From an uncultured Xylophilus sp. (lineage in GTDB: Bacteria; Pseudomonadota; Gammaproteobacteria; Burkholderiales; Burkholderiaceae_C), in assembly GCA_913776965.1 (NCBI GenBank), contig CAJYQL010000128.1:62001-126000 (forward strand): a stretch of DNA of 64,000 nucleotides. The letters are read 5' to 3'. Of the stretch, positions 1 through 8,734 are shown piece by piece. Under the pieces are notes generated by a model. It had not been told where the DNA came from. It saw nothing but the letters and a program-made list of their open reading frames with translations, and searched no databases. Both the position numbers and the translations under genes were made by a program. Every line of letters begins with the position of its first letter. The stretch's first letter is position 1.

Positions 1-774
1 ACCGAGTGCCCGGCTGCCGTAGGTAGTGATCGCGAGCGCCAGCGCCAGCAGTACGCAGCACGCGATGACCAAGCCGGCCAGCGCGCCGGGCGGCACGCGG
101 CTCCACAGCCCCTCGATCACCGCCGCGCTGAACGCGGTGTAGACCACCAGCAGGATCGAGCCCTGGTCCACGTACTTCAGCCGGGCCGCGTGGCGCTTGA
201 CGAATCCGGCGGTCCAGCGGCGCGACAGGTGGCCCAGCACGAAGGGCAGCATCAGCTGCAGCAGGATGCGCGCGATCGCGTCCAGCCCCGGCCCGCTGCC
301 GCCGCTGCTCGGCACCACCAGCAGGTTGACCAGGAACGGCGTGATGAACACGCCCAGCATCGTCGAGGCCGAGGCGCTGCAGATCGCCGCCGGAATGTTG
401 CCGCGCGCGACCGAGACGAAGGCGATGGCCGACTGCACCGTGGCCGGCAGCACGCAGAGGAACAGGATGCCGGTGTAGATGTCGGGTGTGACCAGCGGCG
501 ACAGCACCGGCTTGAGCGCCCAGCCGAGCAGCGGGAACAGCGCGAAGGTGCAGGCAACCACCAGCAGGTGCAGCCGCCAATGCAGCGCACCGGCGATCAC
601 CGCCTCGCGCGACAGCTTGGCGCCGTGCAGGAAGAAGAGCAGCGCGATCGCCGCGGTGGTCAGCCATTCGAAGCCGCGCGCCACGGCGCCGCTGCAGGGC
701 AGCACGGTCGCGATGACGACGACGGCGACCAGGCTGAGGGTGAAGTTGTCGGGGAGGAAACGGGAGCGGCTCAT
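1..774 (-). CDS. Bile acid:sodium symporter family (SBF-like) transporter, 3' end beyond window
   Basis: This is an inner-membrane transporter of the SBF-like (YocS/PF13593-type) group, whose members move organic anions with sodium; the substrate here is unknown. The frame is open from an ATG at 774-772 to the left edge, giving 258 residues against a usual length of about 330, so roughly 70 residues lie outside. About eight hydrophobic segments are visible. A Pro/Thr-rich crossover stretch (LCVLPATVQSAIAF, about residue 106) is typical of the family. It diverges from a LysR gene starting 71 bp away, so that regulator probably controls it. The family call is by recognition of sequence style, not by a search. 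Confidence 0.8.
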   Translation of the reverse strand, partial: MSRSRFLPDNFTLSLVAVVVIATVLPCSGAVARGFEWLTTAAIALLFFLHGAKLSREAVIAGALHWRLHLLVVACTFALFPLLGWALKPVLSPLVTPDIYTGILFLCVLPATVQSAIAFVSVARGNIPAAICSASASTMLGVFITPFLVNLLVVPSSGGSGPGLDAIARILLQLMLPFVLGHLSRRWTAGFVKRHAARLKYVDQGSILLVVYTAFSAAVIEGLWSRVPPGALAGLVIACCVLLALALAITTYGSRALG

Positions 775-811
775 GGGCCGCGATCATGGCGCCGCGCGAC
801 CGAGAAGAGAA

Positions 812-826
812 ATCGATTTATCTGAT
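812..826. promoter_or_regulatory. Candidate LysR-type box between the symporter and lysR genes
   Basis: The sequence ATC-N9-GAT contains a T-N11-A core (TCGATTTATCTGA), the usual shape of a LysR-family binding site. It lies in the 71-bp divergent gap, 20 bp upstream of the regulator start. A second dyad, GATC-N7-GATC, follows at 824-838. Short dyads occur by chance, so this is only a candidate. Confidence 0.35.
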
Positions 827-845
827 CGTTCTATGATCCCGTGTC

Positions 846-1760
846 ATGAATGTCAGCCTGCGCCAGCTGCGTGTGTTCCAGGCCGTGGCCCGGGAGCGCG
901 GCTTCGGCCGGGCGGGCGAGCGTGTCGGCCTGACCCAGCCGGCGGTGAGCCGCGCCATCACCGAACTGGAAGCGCAGCTCGGACTGCGCCTCTTCGACCG
1001 CACCACCCGCGATGTGGTGCCGACCGAGGCAGGCCGGCGGCTGGAAGCCCATCTGGGCCGGCTGCTGGAAGAGCTGGAGCTGGCGCTGCGCGACGTGCAG
1101 GACCTGGCCCGCGAAAAGCGCGGCCGGGTGCGGGTAGCGAGCAGCCCGACCCTGTCGGCCGCCCTGATGCCCGCCTGCATCGCCGCCAGCGCCCGGGAAG
1201 CACCGGGCGTCGAACTGGTGCTGCTGGACCGCATCCAGCAGGATGTGCTGGACAGCGTGCGCACCGGTGCGGTCGATTTCGGCGTGGTGGTCGATCCGGC
1301 CGCCGCCGACGACCTGCACTGCGAGACGCTGTTTTGCGAACCGTTCTGCCTGGTCTGCCCGCCGGACCATGCGCTGGCGACCGGCGGCGCTGCGGTGCCG
1401 TGGACGGCACTGTCGGACTGGCCGCTGGTCCTGCTCGACCAGGCCTCGGGCAGCCGCCGCCTGATCGACGACGCGCTCGCCCGGCACGCGCCCGCTGCGC
1501 GCGTGGCGCAGCAGCTGGGCCATCCGACCACCGTGCTGCGCATGGTGGAGGCCGGCATCGGCGTCGCGGTGCTGCCGGCCCTGGCGCTGCACGGCACACC
1601 GCCCGGCGCATGGGCGGTCCGGGCGCTGGTGCCGCAGGTCGAGCGCGACCTGATGCTGGTGCACCGCCGCCAGCGCAGCCTGTCGCCGCTGGCCGCCGAT
1701 GCCTGGGCGCGGATACGGCGGGTGGCGCAGGCGCTCCCGTCCGGGGCGTCCGGCGCCTGA
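846..1760 (+). CDS. LysR family transcriptional regulator
   Basis: A 304-residue LysR-type regulator. The N-terminal winged helix-turn-helix spans about residues 4-63, with the typical TQPAVSRAITELE recognition helix and LGLRLFDRTTR wing. The effector-binding domain follows from about residue 90. Length is normal for the family. It is divergent from the SBF-like transporter gene, the classic arrangement in which a LysR protein controls its neighbour. No strong ribosome-binding site precedes the ATG, but the start fits the family N-terminus. The ligand is unknown. Confidence 0.92.
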   Translation: MNVSLRQLRVFQAVARERGFGRAGERVGLTQPAVSRAITELEAQLGLRLFDRTTRDVVPTEAGRRLEAHLGRLLEELELALRDVQDLAREKRGRVRVASSPTLSAALMPACIAASAREAPGVELVLLDRIQQDVLDSVRTGAVDFGVVVDPAAADDLHCETLFCEPFCLVCPPDHALATGGAAVPWTALSDWPLVLLDQASGSRRLIDDALARHAPAARVAQQLGHPTTVLRMVEAGIGVAVLPALALHGTPPGAWAVRALVPQVERDLMLVHRRQRSLSPLAADAWARIRRVAQALPSGASGA

Positions 1761-1768
1761 ACCGTTTC

Positions 1769-1800
1769 GATTGCTACTATTTCGATAGCTGCTTGCGCAC
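1769..1800. repeat. Short palindromic repeat, copy 1
   Basis: The stretch reads GATTGCTACTATTTCGATAG followed by CTGCTTGCGCAC. It matches, in one orientation, three other copies in this window (20935, 33694, 43601). The common core is an inverted ATAGC/GCTAT pair beside TGCGCAAG. This copy is intergenic, just after the lysR stop. I recall the motif as dispersed in Comamonadaceae genomes. Confidence 0.65.
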
Positions 1801-1826
1801 GCCTCACCGGCGCCGGAGGCCTTTTT
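1801..1826 (+). terminator. Probable terminator of the lysR gene
   Basis: GCCTC and CCGG arms pair with the downstream CCGG and GAGGC across a short GC loop (one small bulge), followed by CTTTTT. It lies between the convergent lysR (plus) and quinone oxidoreductase (minus) genes, and the T tract faces the lysR direction. Confidence 0.45.
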
Positions 1827-1835
1827 CCTACCGAA

Positions 1836-2819
1836 CTACAGCGTAAGGATGGTCGAGCCCGTCGTCTTGCGTGCTTCCAGGTCCCGGTGCGCCTGCTGCA
1901 CCTCTTCCAGCGGATAGCGCTGGTCGATGTGGATCTTCACCTGCCCGGAGCCCACCACCTCGAACAGCTGGTCGGCCATCGCCTGGGTCGATGCGCGGGT
2001 GGCGATGTGGGTGAACAGCGTCTGACGGGTGACGTACAGCGATCCCTTCGCGCCGAGCATGCCCGGCGCGAAGGCCGGTGCCGGGCCGGAGGCGTTGCCG
2101 AAGCTCGCCATCAGGCCGAACGGCCGCAGGCAGTCGAGCGACTTCTCCCAGGTGTCCTTGCCGACCGAGTCGTACACCACCTTCACGCCGCGGCCCTCGG
2201 TGATCTCCTTCACCCGGGCGGCGAAGTCCTCGGTGCGGTAATTGATCGCGTGGGCGGCGCCGTTGGCGAGCGCCAGGGCGCATTTCTCGTCGGAGCCGGC
2301 GGTCGCGATCAGCTGCAGGCCGAGCACGCGGGCCCACTGGCAGGCGATCAGGCCGACGCCGCCGGCCGCGGCATGGAACAGCACGAAGTCGCCGGGCTGC
2401 AGCCCCTCGACCGGCAGCGTTTTCTTCAGCAGGTACTGCGCGGTCAGGCCCTTGAGCATCATCGCCGCGCCGGTCTCGAAGTCGATGGTGTCGGGCAGCC
2501 GGCAGACGCATTTCGCCGGCATGACGCGGACCTCGCTGTAGCTGCCGGGCGGGTTGCTGGCGTAGGCCGCGCGGTCGCCGACCGCGAGGTGATCGACGCC
2601 CTCGCCCACCGCCTCGACGGTGCCCGAGGCTTCCATGCCGAGCTGCAGCGGCATCGGGAACGGGTACAGGCCGGTGCGCTGGTACACGTCGATGAAATTG
2701 AGTCCGACCGCCTTGTGGCGGATGCGGATCTCGCCGGGTCCGGGCTCGCCGACCGGCACGTCGACGATCTTCATTTCTTCCGGACCGCCGGGACGGTCGA
2801 TGCGAACGGCTTTGCTCAT
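1836..2819 (-). CDS. NADPH:quinone oxidoreductase (zeta-crystallin type MDR)
   Basis: A 327-residue member of the zinc-free medium-chain dehydrogenase/reductase superfamily, QOR/zeta-crystallin branch, which reduces quinones with NADPH in the cytoplasm. The GroES-like N-terminal half carries the family signature region GLNFIDVYQRTGLYPFPMP. The Rossmann half carries the nucleotide-binding AAAGGVGLIACQWA. No structural-zinc cysteine cluster is visible. The ATG at 2819 is chosen because it starts the canonical MSKAVRIDRPGGPE N-terminus; in-frame sequence upstream has no family similarity. It is convergent with lysR and divergent from the exporter at 2950. Probably transcribed alone. Confidence 0.9.
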   Translation of the reverse strand: MSKAVRIDRPGGPEEMKIVDVPVGEPGPGEIRIRHKAVGLNFIDVYQRTGLYPFPMPLQLGMEASGTVEAVGEGVDHLAVGDRAAYASNPPGSYSEVRVMPAKCVCRLPDTIDFETGAAMMLKGLTAQYLLKKTLPVEGLQPGDFVLFHAAAGGVGLIACQWARVLGLQLIATAGSDEKCALALANGAAHAINYRTEDFAARVKEITEGRGVKVVYDSVGKDTWEKSLDCLRPFGLMASFGNASGPAPAFAPGMLGAKGSLYVTRQTLFTHIATRASTQAMADQLFEVVGSGQVKIHIDQRYPLEEVQQAHRDLEARKTTGSTILTL

Positions 2820-2949
2820 GCGGAAACGGGCTCCTGTGAATGGGGACGGGGCCGCGCCGGACGGCCGGCGGGTGGCCGCCGCATCCTGCCACGCTTCGCC
2901 GCGGGCTGCAGCGCGGCACGCGACAGCGGCCCGCGCTACAGTCGTCCGG

Positions 2950-3849
2950 ATGCATGCACGCCTGTCGCCCTCCACCGTTTTGCTGATGCTGGTGCCGCCG
3001 CTGCTCTGGGCCGGCAACGCGGTCGTCGGCCGGCTGGTACACACGCTGATGCCGCCGATGACGCTCAACTTCGTGCGCTGGACGATCGCGTTCGTGCTGC
3101 TGCTGCCGCTGGCCGGGCATGTGCTGCGGCCATCGTCGGAGATCTGGCGCAAATGGCGGCGCTTCGCCCTGCTGGGGCTGCTGGGCGTCGGCAGCTACAA
3201 CGCGCTGCAGTACCTGGCGCTGCAGACCTCCGAGCCGATCAACACCACGCTGGTCGGCTCCAGCATGCCGGTCTGGATGCTGCTGGTCGGCACGCTGTTC
3301 TTCCGCGCGCCGGCGCGGCGCAGCCAGATCGTCGGGGCCGCGCTGTCGATGGTAGGGGTGCTGATCGTGCTGAGCCGTGGGGAGCTGCAGCAGCTGCTCG
3401 CCCTGCGGCTGCGCCCGGGTGACGGCTTCATGGTGCTGGCGACCATCGCCTGGTCGTTCTATGCCTGGCTGCTCGCCAAGCCCGGCGAGAGCCCGGCGCT
3501 GCGCCAGGACTGGTCGGCCTTCCTGCTCGCGCAGATCGTGTTCGGCCTCGGCTGGTCGGGCCTGTTCACCGCGGCGGAATGGACGCTCGGCGATCCGCAT
3601 ATCGACTGGGGCTGGCCGCTGGCGGCGGCGCTGGTGTTCATCGCGGTCGGCCCGGCGATCCTGGCCTATCGCTGCTTCGGCGCCGGGGTGGCGCGGGTCG
3701 GGCCGAACATGGCGGCTTTCTTCGCCAACCTCACCCCGCTCTTCGCCGCGCTGCTGTCGGCGGCCTTCCTCGGCGAGCCGCCGCACCTGTACCACGCGGC
3801 GGCGTTCGCGCTGATCGTGGCCGGCATCGTGCTGTCGGCCCGGCGCTGA
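2950..3849 (+). CDS. DMT-superfamily EamA transporter
   Basis: A 299-residue inner-membrane protein with about ten hydrophobic segments arranged as two EamA repeats (about residues 8-140 and 155-297), the drug/metabolite transporter fold. Such proteins usually export amino acids or other metabolites; no substrate can be assigned. The start at 2950 gives an immediate first membrane segment (LLMLVPPLLWAGNAVVGRL) and a normal family length. It diverges from the quinone oxidoreductase with a 130-bp gap. The second repeat keeps the usual PLFAALLSAAFLGEPP motif. Confidence 0.88.
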   Translation: MHARLSPSTVLLMLVPPLLWAGNAVVGRLVHTLMPPMTLNFVRWTIAFVLLLPLAGHVLRPSSEIWRKWRRFALLGLLGVGSYNALQYLALQTSEPINTTLVGSSMPVWMLLVGTLFFRAPARRSQIVGAALSMVGVLIVLSRGELQQLLALRLRPGDGFMVLATIAWSFYAWLLAKPGESPALRQDWSAFLLAQIVFGLGWSGLFTAAEWTLGDPHIDWGWPLAAALVFIAVGPAILAYRCFGAGVARVGPNMAAFFANLTPLFAALLSAAFLGEPPHLYHAAAFALIVAGIVLSARR

Positions 3850-3877
3850 GGCCGCGGCGGGCCGGGCCGGGCACGCG

Positions 3878-4666
3878 CTACATCGTGCCGGGGAAGGCGC
3901 CGCCGTCGGCCAGCACGTTCTGGCCGGTGATGTAGCCGGCCTGCGCGCTGCACAGGAAGGCGCAGATCGCACCGAACTCCTCGGCCGTGCCGAAGCGGCG
4001 GGCCGGAATCGTCTGGCGGCGCTTGTCGGCCACGGTTTCCGGATCGGCGCCCGCCTTCTTCGCGCCGGCGGCCATGGTGGTGCGCAGCCGGTCGGTGTCG
4101 AAGGCGCCGGGCAGCAGGTTGTTGATCGTCACGCCCTTCGCGGCGATGCCGCTGCGGGCCGCGCCGGCGACGAAGCCGGTCAGGCCGCTGCGGGCGCCGT
4201 TGGACAGGCCCAGCACATCGATCGGCGCCTTCACCGCCCCCGATGTGATGTTGACGATGCGGCCGAAGCCGCGCGCGGCCATGCCGTCGACCGTCGCCTT
4301 GATCAGTTCGATCGGCGTGAGCATGTTGGCGTCGAGCGCGCGGATCCAGGCATCGCGGTCCCAGTTCCGGAAATCGCCGGGCGGCGGGCCGCCCGCGTTG
4401 GTGACGACGATGTCGAAATCGCGGCGGACGGCGAAGACCGCGTCGCGGCCGGCCTCGGTCGTGATGTCGGCGGCCACCGCGATGGCCTGCGCACCGGAGG
4501 CCGCCTGCGCCTGCACCTCCGCGGCGGCGGCCTGCAGCACCTCGGCACCGCGGGCGACCATCACCACATTGACGCCTTCGGCCGCCAGCGCGCGTGCGCA
4601 GCCCAGCCCCAGTCCCTTGCTCGCGCCGCCCACCAGCGCCCATTTGCCCGTCAAGCCCAGATCCAT
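3878..4666 (-). CDS. SDR family oxidoreductase with altered catalytic motif
   Basis: A 262-residue short-chain dehydrogenase/reductase. The cofactor motif is present as GGASKGLGLG near residue 13, and the NNAG-type motif as TNAGG. The active-site Ser is in NITSG. At the usual YxxxK position, 13 residues after that Ser, the protein has Ser, and at the Lys position Arg (SNGAR). The C-terminal GGAF end is normal. A coherent subgroup with SNGAR seems to exist in proteobacteria (my recollection), so this is probably a conserved divergent type rather than decay. The substrate is unknown. A 156-bp gap separates it from the Bug gene on the same strand. Confidence 0.88.
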   Translation of the reverse strand: MDLGLTGKWALVGGASKGLGLGCARALAAEGVNVVMVARGAEVLQAAAAEVQAQAASGAQAIAVAADITTEAGRDAVFAVRRDFDIVVTNAGGPPPGDFRNWDRDAWIRALDANMLTPIELIKATVDGMAARGFGRIVNITSGAVKAPIDVLGLSNGARSGLTGFVAGAARSGIAAKGVTINNLLPGAFDTDRLRTTMAAGAKKAGADPETVADKRRQTIPARRFGTAEEFGAICAFLCSAQAGYITGQNVLADGGAFPGTM

Positions 4667-4822
4667 GCAGTCTCCCGTGTGTCCGTCAGGTGGAAAAGCG
4701 GGAAATCATACGGAAGGCACCGCCGGCGTGTGCGGCACGGCACAGGCGACCGTGCACACCGCGACGGCACACGGCCGGAAGGCGCCTCGACGACGCGGAA
4801 CGGCCCGCCGTCGCGGCGCCGT

Positions 4823-5800
4823 TCAGTCGCCGACGATCCTGCGTTCGACGATGATCTTCTTCCACTTGGCCGCATCGTCGGCCACCATCTGTGCGAACTG
4901 CGCTGGCGTCGAGCCGACCGCCTCGATGCCGAGCCGGGCGAAGCGCTCGCGGGTATCGGCATCGGCCAGCACCTGGTTGGCGGCGGCGTTGACGCGGGCC
5001 ACCACCTCGGCCGGCAGGCCGCGCGGTCCGTACACACCGAACCAGGTGTTGGAGACATAGCCTGGCAGCGTATCGGCGATCGGCGGCAGGTCCGGCGCCA
5101 GGGGCGTGCGCTTCAGCGACGTGACACCCAGCGCCCGCAGCCGGCCGTCGCGCACGAACGGCAGCCCGGTCGGCAGCGAATCGAACACCACGTCGAGCTT
5201 GCCGCTCATCAGGTCGGGCATCGCGAGCGCGGTGCCTTTGTAGGGAATGTGGGTGACGAAGATCCCCGCCTGCGACTTGAACAGTTCGGCCGTCAGCTGG
5301 ACGATGGTGCCGTTGCCGCTGGAGCCGTAGTTCAGCCGGCCGGGGTTGCGCTTCGCATGGTCGATCCACTGCTGCACCGTCCTCGCGGGCGAATCGTTGG
5401 GCACCAGCATGATGCTCGGCGCGTTGCCGGCATGGACGATCGGCGTGAAGTCGCGCACCGTGTCGTAGGGCAGGCGCGGGTTGATGGCCGGGCCGATGGC
5501 GTGCGTGCTGGAGGTCGTCAGCATCAGCGTGTAGCCGTCGGGCGCGGCCTTGGCGGCCGCGTCGGCGCCGATCGAGCCGCCGGCGCCGGGCCGGTTCTCC
5601 ACCACGATGGACACGCCCAGCCGTTCGGCGAGCTTCTGCGCCAGGCCGCGGGCGAACAGGTCGGTGGCGCCGGCCGCCGGGAACGGCACCAGCAGCCGGA
5701 TTGGCCGGACGGGCCACGCGGCCGGCTGCGCGAAGGCGCAGGGCAGGCCGGCGGCAGCAGCCGCGGCAGCAGAGGAAGACAGCAGGAGACGTCGTTTCAT
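4823..5800 (-). CDS. Bug/TctC family tripartite tricarboxylate transporter substrate-binding receptor
   Basis: A 325-residue periplasmic receptor. The N-terminus MKRRLLLSSSAAAAAAAG, ending near AFA-QPA, is a signal peptide. The mature part has the family marks: RPIRLLVPFPAAGATD, VVENRPGAGGSIGAD, and PDGYTLML. It captures small carboxylates or similar solutes for TctAB-type permeases. Its ATG overlaps the stop of the DUF3422 gene by four bases (ATGA), so the two are translationally coupled. The tctAB genes lie 1.4 kb upstream on the same strand but behind a strong terminator, so this receptor is not obviously in their transcript. Confidence 0.9.
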   Translation of the reverse strand: MKRRLLLSSSAAAAAAAGLPCAFAQPAAWPVRPIRLLVPFPAAGATDLFARGLAQKLAERLGVSIVVENRPGAGGSIGADAAAKAAPDGYTLMLTTSSTHAIGPAINPRLPYDTVRDFTPIVHAGNAPSIMLVPNDSPARTVQQWIDHAKRNPGRLNYGSSGNGTIVQLTAELFKSQAGIFVTHIPYKGTALAMPDLMSGKLDVVFDSLPTGLPFVRDGRLRALGVTSLKRTPLAPDLPPIADTLPGYVSNTWFGVYGPRGLPAEVVARVNAAANQVLADADTRERFARLGIEAVGSTPAQFAQMVADDAAKWKKIIVERRIVGD

Positions 5801-7095
5801 GGCCGCGATTCTCCGACGATGCGGTGGTGCAGGCGCCGCAGCGACCACCAGACCGCCAGCGCCACCAGGGGAATCGCCACCGCGGTGGCGACTTCCGGGC
5901 TGATCGACGAGCCGCCCTTCTGCGCGCCCTTGGCGAGGTAGCCGACCAGGCCCACGATGTAGTAGGTGATCGCCGCGACCGACAGCCCCTCCACGGTGGA
6001 CTGCAGTTTCAGCTGCATGTCCTGCCGCCGGTTCATCGTGGTCAGCAGCGCCTGGCTGCTCTGCTGCTGCTCGATCTCGACCCGCGTCCGCAGCAGGTTG
6101 CTGACCCGCGACACCCGCTGCGACAGCGCCTCCTGCCGCCGCGTGGCCCAGGCGCAGGTGCTGCGCGCAGGCGACAGCCGCCGCTCCAGGAACTCGCCGA
6201 GCATCTGCAGGTGGCCGATGCGCGACTCCACGATGTCGGCGATGCGCTTGTCGACCAGCTCGAAATACGCCGCGCTGGCCGACAGCCGGGCGTGGGTGGC
6301 CGCATGCTGGCTCTCCACCTGCCCGGCCAGCCGGGTCAGCCGGTCGAGCAGCTGGGCCTCGTCGTGGCGCTCGGCGCTGCGGATCGCCTCGGCGAGGCCG
6401 GCCAGCTCGCGCTCCGCGCTGCCCAGCGCCGCCGCTGCGCCCCGGGCCGCCGGCAGCCCGAGGAGTGCAGCCATGCGGTAGGTCTCAATTTCCAGCAGAC
6501 GCTGCACCATCCGGCCCAGTCGGCGCGGCCCCATCGCGCCGGCACGCAGCAGCATCCGGCCGAAACCGTCGGCGTGCAGCACGAAGTCGGTATACGCCGC
6601 ACCCTCCCCGCCCGCGATGCTGGACGCGACCATCGTGTCCTCGTGCAGCCAGTCGGGCGGCACGGCGGGCACCGTGTCGGCCCCGCCGGGCAGCACGCCG
6701 ACGTGCAGCGCGGTCAGCAGCCGGCCCGGCAGCCGGGCCAGCCAGCCGTGCGGCACCACCTGCAGCGCGCAGTCGGGCGCCGCCGTCGCGGCGCCGTGGT
6801 CCGGGCGCCGCTGGAAGGTCCAGGTGACGAATTCGGTGTGCAGTTCCCAGCGAATGCGGAACCGGCCGACGTCGATGCGCAGGTGGATCGTCGCCGCATC
6901 CGGCAGCGGCAGGTGGTGCTCGCGCAGCAGGTCGGCCAGGTGGTGGCGGCTCGCCTCGCGCTCGGCGGCGTCGCAGGCCATCACGATGTGCGAGATCGCG
7001 AGCGGCGCGGCCATCGCTTCCGGCGGGCGGGCATGGATCTCGTTGTGCAGCGCGATGCGGTCGTCGTGCTGCGGAAGCTGCGGAAACAGGGACAT
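5797..7095 (-). CDS. DUF3422 family protein
   Basis: A 432-residue protein of the DUF3422 family, found widely in proteobacteria with no settled function. The start MSLFPQLPQHDDR followed by LHNEIHARPPEA is the family N-terminus. Two hydrophobic segments at the C-terminal end (about residues 365-415) suggest a membrane anchor, preceded by a long helical region. An in-frame TTG at 7152 would add 19 residues, but it sits against the terminator at 7155-7182 with no room for a promoter, so the ATG at 7095 is preferred. It is coupled by ATGA to the Bug receptor downstream. Confidence 0.85.
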   Translation of the reverse strand: MSLFPQLPQHDDRIALHNEIHARPPEAMAAPLAISHIVMACDAAEREASRHHLADLLREHHLPLPDAATIHLRIDVGRFRIRWELHTEFVTWTFQRRPDHGAATAAPDCALQVVPHGWLARLPGRLLTALHVGVLPGGADTVPAVPPDWLHEDTMVASSIAGGEGAAYTDFVLHADGFGRMLLRAGAMGPRRLGRMVQRLLEIETYRMAALLGLPAARGAAAALGSAERELAGLAEAIRSAERHDEAQLLDRLTRLAGQVESQHAATHARLSASAAYFELVDKRIADIVESRIGHLQMLGEFLERRLSPARSTCAWATRRQEALSQRVSRVSNLLRTRVEIEQQQSSQALLTTMNRRQDMQLKLQSTVEGLSVAAITYYIVGLVGYLAKGAQKGGSSISPEVATAVAIPLVALAVWWSLRRLHHRIVGESRP

Positions 7096-7154
7096 GGGGA
7101 ACGCGGCGGAGCCCGGCCGGGCGACCGCGCGATTGTCGTTCGTCTCCGGCAACG

Positions 7155-7182
7155 AAAAACGGCACCCGAAGGTGCCGTTTTT
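7155..7182 (-). terminator. Strong rho-independent terminator after tctA
   Basis: A perfect 12-bp stem, AAAAACGGCACC paired with GGTGCCGTTTTT. Read on the minus strand the loop is TTCG, the exceptionally stable tetraloop, and the stem ends in five Us. It ends the tctB-tctA transcript 22 bases past the tctA stop. The structure could also work in the other direction. Confidence 0.92.
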
Positions 7183-7203
7183 GAGATCGTCGCGTGCCGG
7201 GCG

Positions 7204-8715
7204 TCAGTCTTCGACGAACGCTTCCTCGCGCTTGCTCTTCACTGCGGGCAGCAGCACGATCACGAGCAGCAGCACGGCGGCGGCGAGCAGGCCGGCGGAG
7301 ATCGGACGGGAGACGAACACCACCCAGTCGCCGCGGGACAGCAGCAGTGCGCGGCGCAGGTTCTCTTCCATCATCGGTCCCAGGATGAAGCCGAGCAGCA
7401 GCGGTGCGGGTTCGCAGCCGAGCTTGTGGAAGATGTAGCCCACGATGCCGAAGATGCCGACCATCCAGATGTCGAAGGTGTTGTTGTTGGTCGAGTACAC
7501 GCCGATCGCGCAGAACAGCACGATGGACGGGAACAGGAACTTGTACGGCACCGACAGCAGCTTGATCCACATGCCGATCAGCGGCAGGTTCAGGATGACG
7601 AGCATCGCGTTGCCCAGCCACATCGAGGCGATCAGGCCCCAGAACAGCTCGGGGTTGCTGGTCATCACCTGCGGGCCCGGCTGGATGTTGTGGATGGTCA
7701 TCGCGCCCACCATCAGCGCCATCACGGCGTTGGGCGGAATGCCCAGCGTCAGTAGCGGGATGAAGGAGGTCTGCGCACCGGCGTTGTTGGCCGACTCGGG
7801 AGCCGCGACGCCGCGGATGTTGCCCTTGCCGAAGGGCACTTCGCCCGGATGCAGCTTGGTCTTCTTCTCGATGGTGTACGCCGCGAAGGCTGCCAGCAGT
7901 GCACCGCCGCCGGGCAGGATGCCCAGGGCCGCGCCGAGCGAGGTGCCGCGCAGGACGGCCGGCAGCATACGCTTGAAGTCTTCGCCGGTCGGGAACAGGC
8001 CCTTGACCTTGGCGGTGAACACTTCACGGTCGGACGACGGGTTGGCCAGGTTGGCGATGATTTCGCCGTAGCCGAACACGCCCATGGCGATGGTCACGAA
8101 GCCGATGCCGTCGGTCAGTTCGGGGATGTCGAACGAGAAACGGGCGACGCCGGAGTTCACGTCGGTACCGACCAGGCCCATCAGCAGGCCTAGCACGATC
8201 ATGGACACGGCCTTGAGCAGCGAGCCGGAGGCCAGCACCACGGCGCCGATCAGGCCCAGGATCATCAGCGAGAAGTATTCGGCCGGGCCGAACTTGAAGG
8301 CCAGCTCGGTCAGCGGCGGCGCGAACGCAGCCAGGATCAGGGTACCGACGGAGCCCGCGAAGAACGAGCCGAGGCCGGCAGCGGCGAGCGCCGGGCCCGC
8401 CCGGCCGCGACGCGCCATCTGGTAGCCGTCGATCACGGTCACCACCGAGGACGATTCGCCCGGCAGGTTCACCAGAATGGCCGTGGTGGAGCCGCCGTAC
8501 TGCGCACCGTAGTAGATACCGGCCAGCATGATCAGGGCGGACACCGGCGGCAGCACGTAGGTGGCCGGCAGCAGCATCGCGATGGTGGCCACCGGGCCGA
8601 TGCCGGGGAGCACGCCGATCAGCGTGCCCAGGATACAGCCGATCAGGCAGTACAGCAGGTTGGTCGCGGTGAACGCGACGCTGAAACCCAGCGAGAGGTT
8701 GTTGATCAGATCCAT
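7204..8715 (-). CDS. tctA: Tripartite tricarboxylate transporter permease, large subunit TctA
   Basis: A 503-residue large membrane subunit of a tripartite tricarboxylate transporter, with about eleven or twelve hydrophobic segments. The family motifs are LPGIGPVATIAMLLP (about residues 36-50), GGSTTAILVNLPGE (about 74-87), and the second glycine-rich loop ILPGGGALLAAFAAY. With TctB and a periplasmic Bug/TctC receptor it would import citrate-like or other carboxylates using the ion gradient. It follows tctB by a 19-bp gap and is closed by the terminator at 7155-7182. No receptor gene is inside this transcript. Confidence 0.95.
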   Translation of the reverse strand: MDLINNLSLGFSVAFTATNLLYCLIGCILGTLIGVLPGIGPVATIAMLLPATYVLPPVSALIMLAGIYYGAQYGGSTTAILVNLPGESSSVVTVIDGYQMARRGRAGPALAAAGLGSFFAGSVGTLILAAFAPPLTELAFKFGPAEYFSLMILGLIGAVVLASGSLLKAVSMIVLGLLMGLVGTDVNSGVARFSFDIPELTDGIGFVTIAMGVFGYGEIIANLANPSSDREVFTAKVKGLFPTGEDFKRMLPAVLRGTSLGAALGILPGGGALLAAFAAYTIEKKTKLHPGEVPFGKGNIRGVAAPESANNAGAQTSFIPLLTLGIPPNAVMALMVGAMTIHNIQPGPQVMTSNPELFWGLIASMWLGNAMLVILNLPLIGMWIKLLSVPYKFLFPSIVLFCAIGVYSTNNNTFDIWMVGIFGIVGYIFHKLGCEPAPLLLGFILGPMMEENLRRALLLSRGDWVVFVSRPISAGLLAAAVLLLVIVLLPAVKSKREEAFVED

Positions 8716-8734
8716 GGGGAATGTCTCGGGTGGT

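Noticed and set aside
190..825. Long plus-strand open frame opposite the SBF-like transporter
   Set aside because: Repetitive Arg/Gln/His-rich translation typical of the antisense frame of a GC-rich gene; the minus strand gives a clean membrane protein.
1828..3972. 714-codon minus-strand open frame spanning two genes
   Set aside because: Low-complexity Arg/Pro-rich product with no family look; covered by the quinone oxidoreductase and the EamA gene in other frames.
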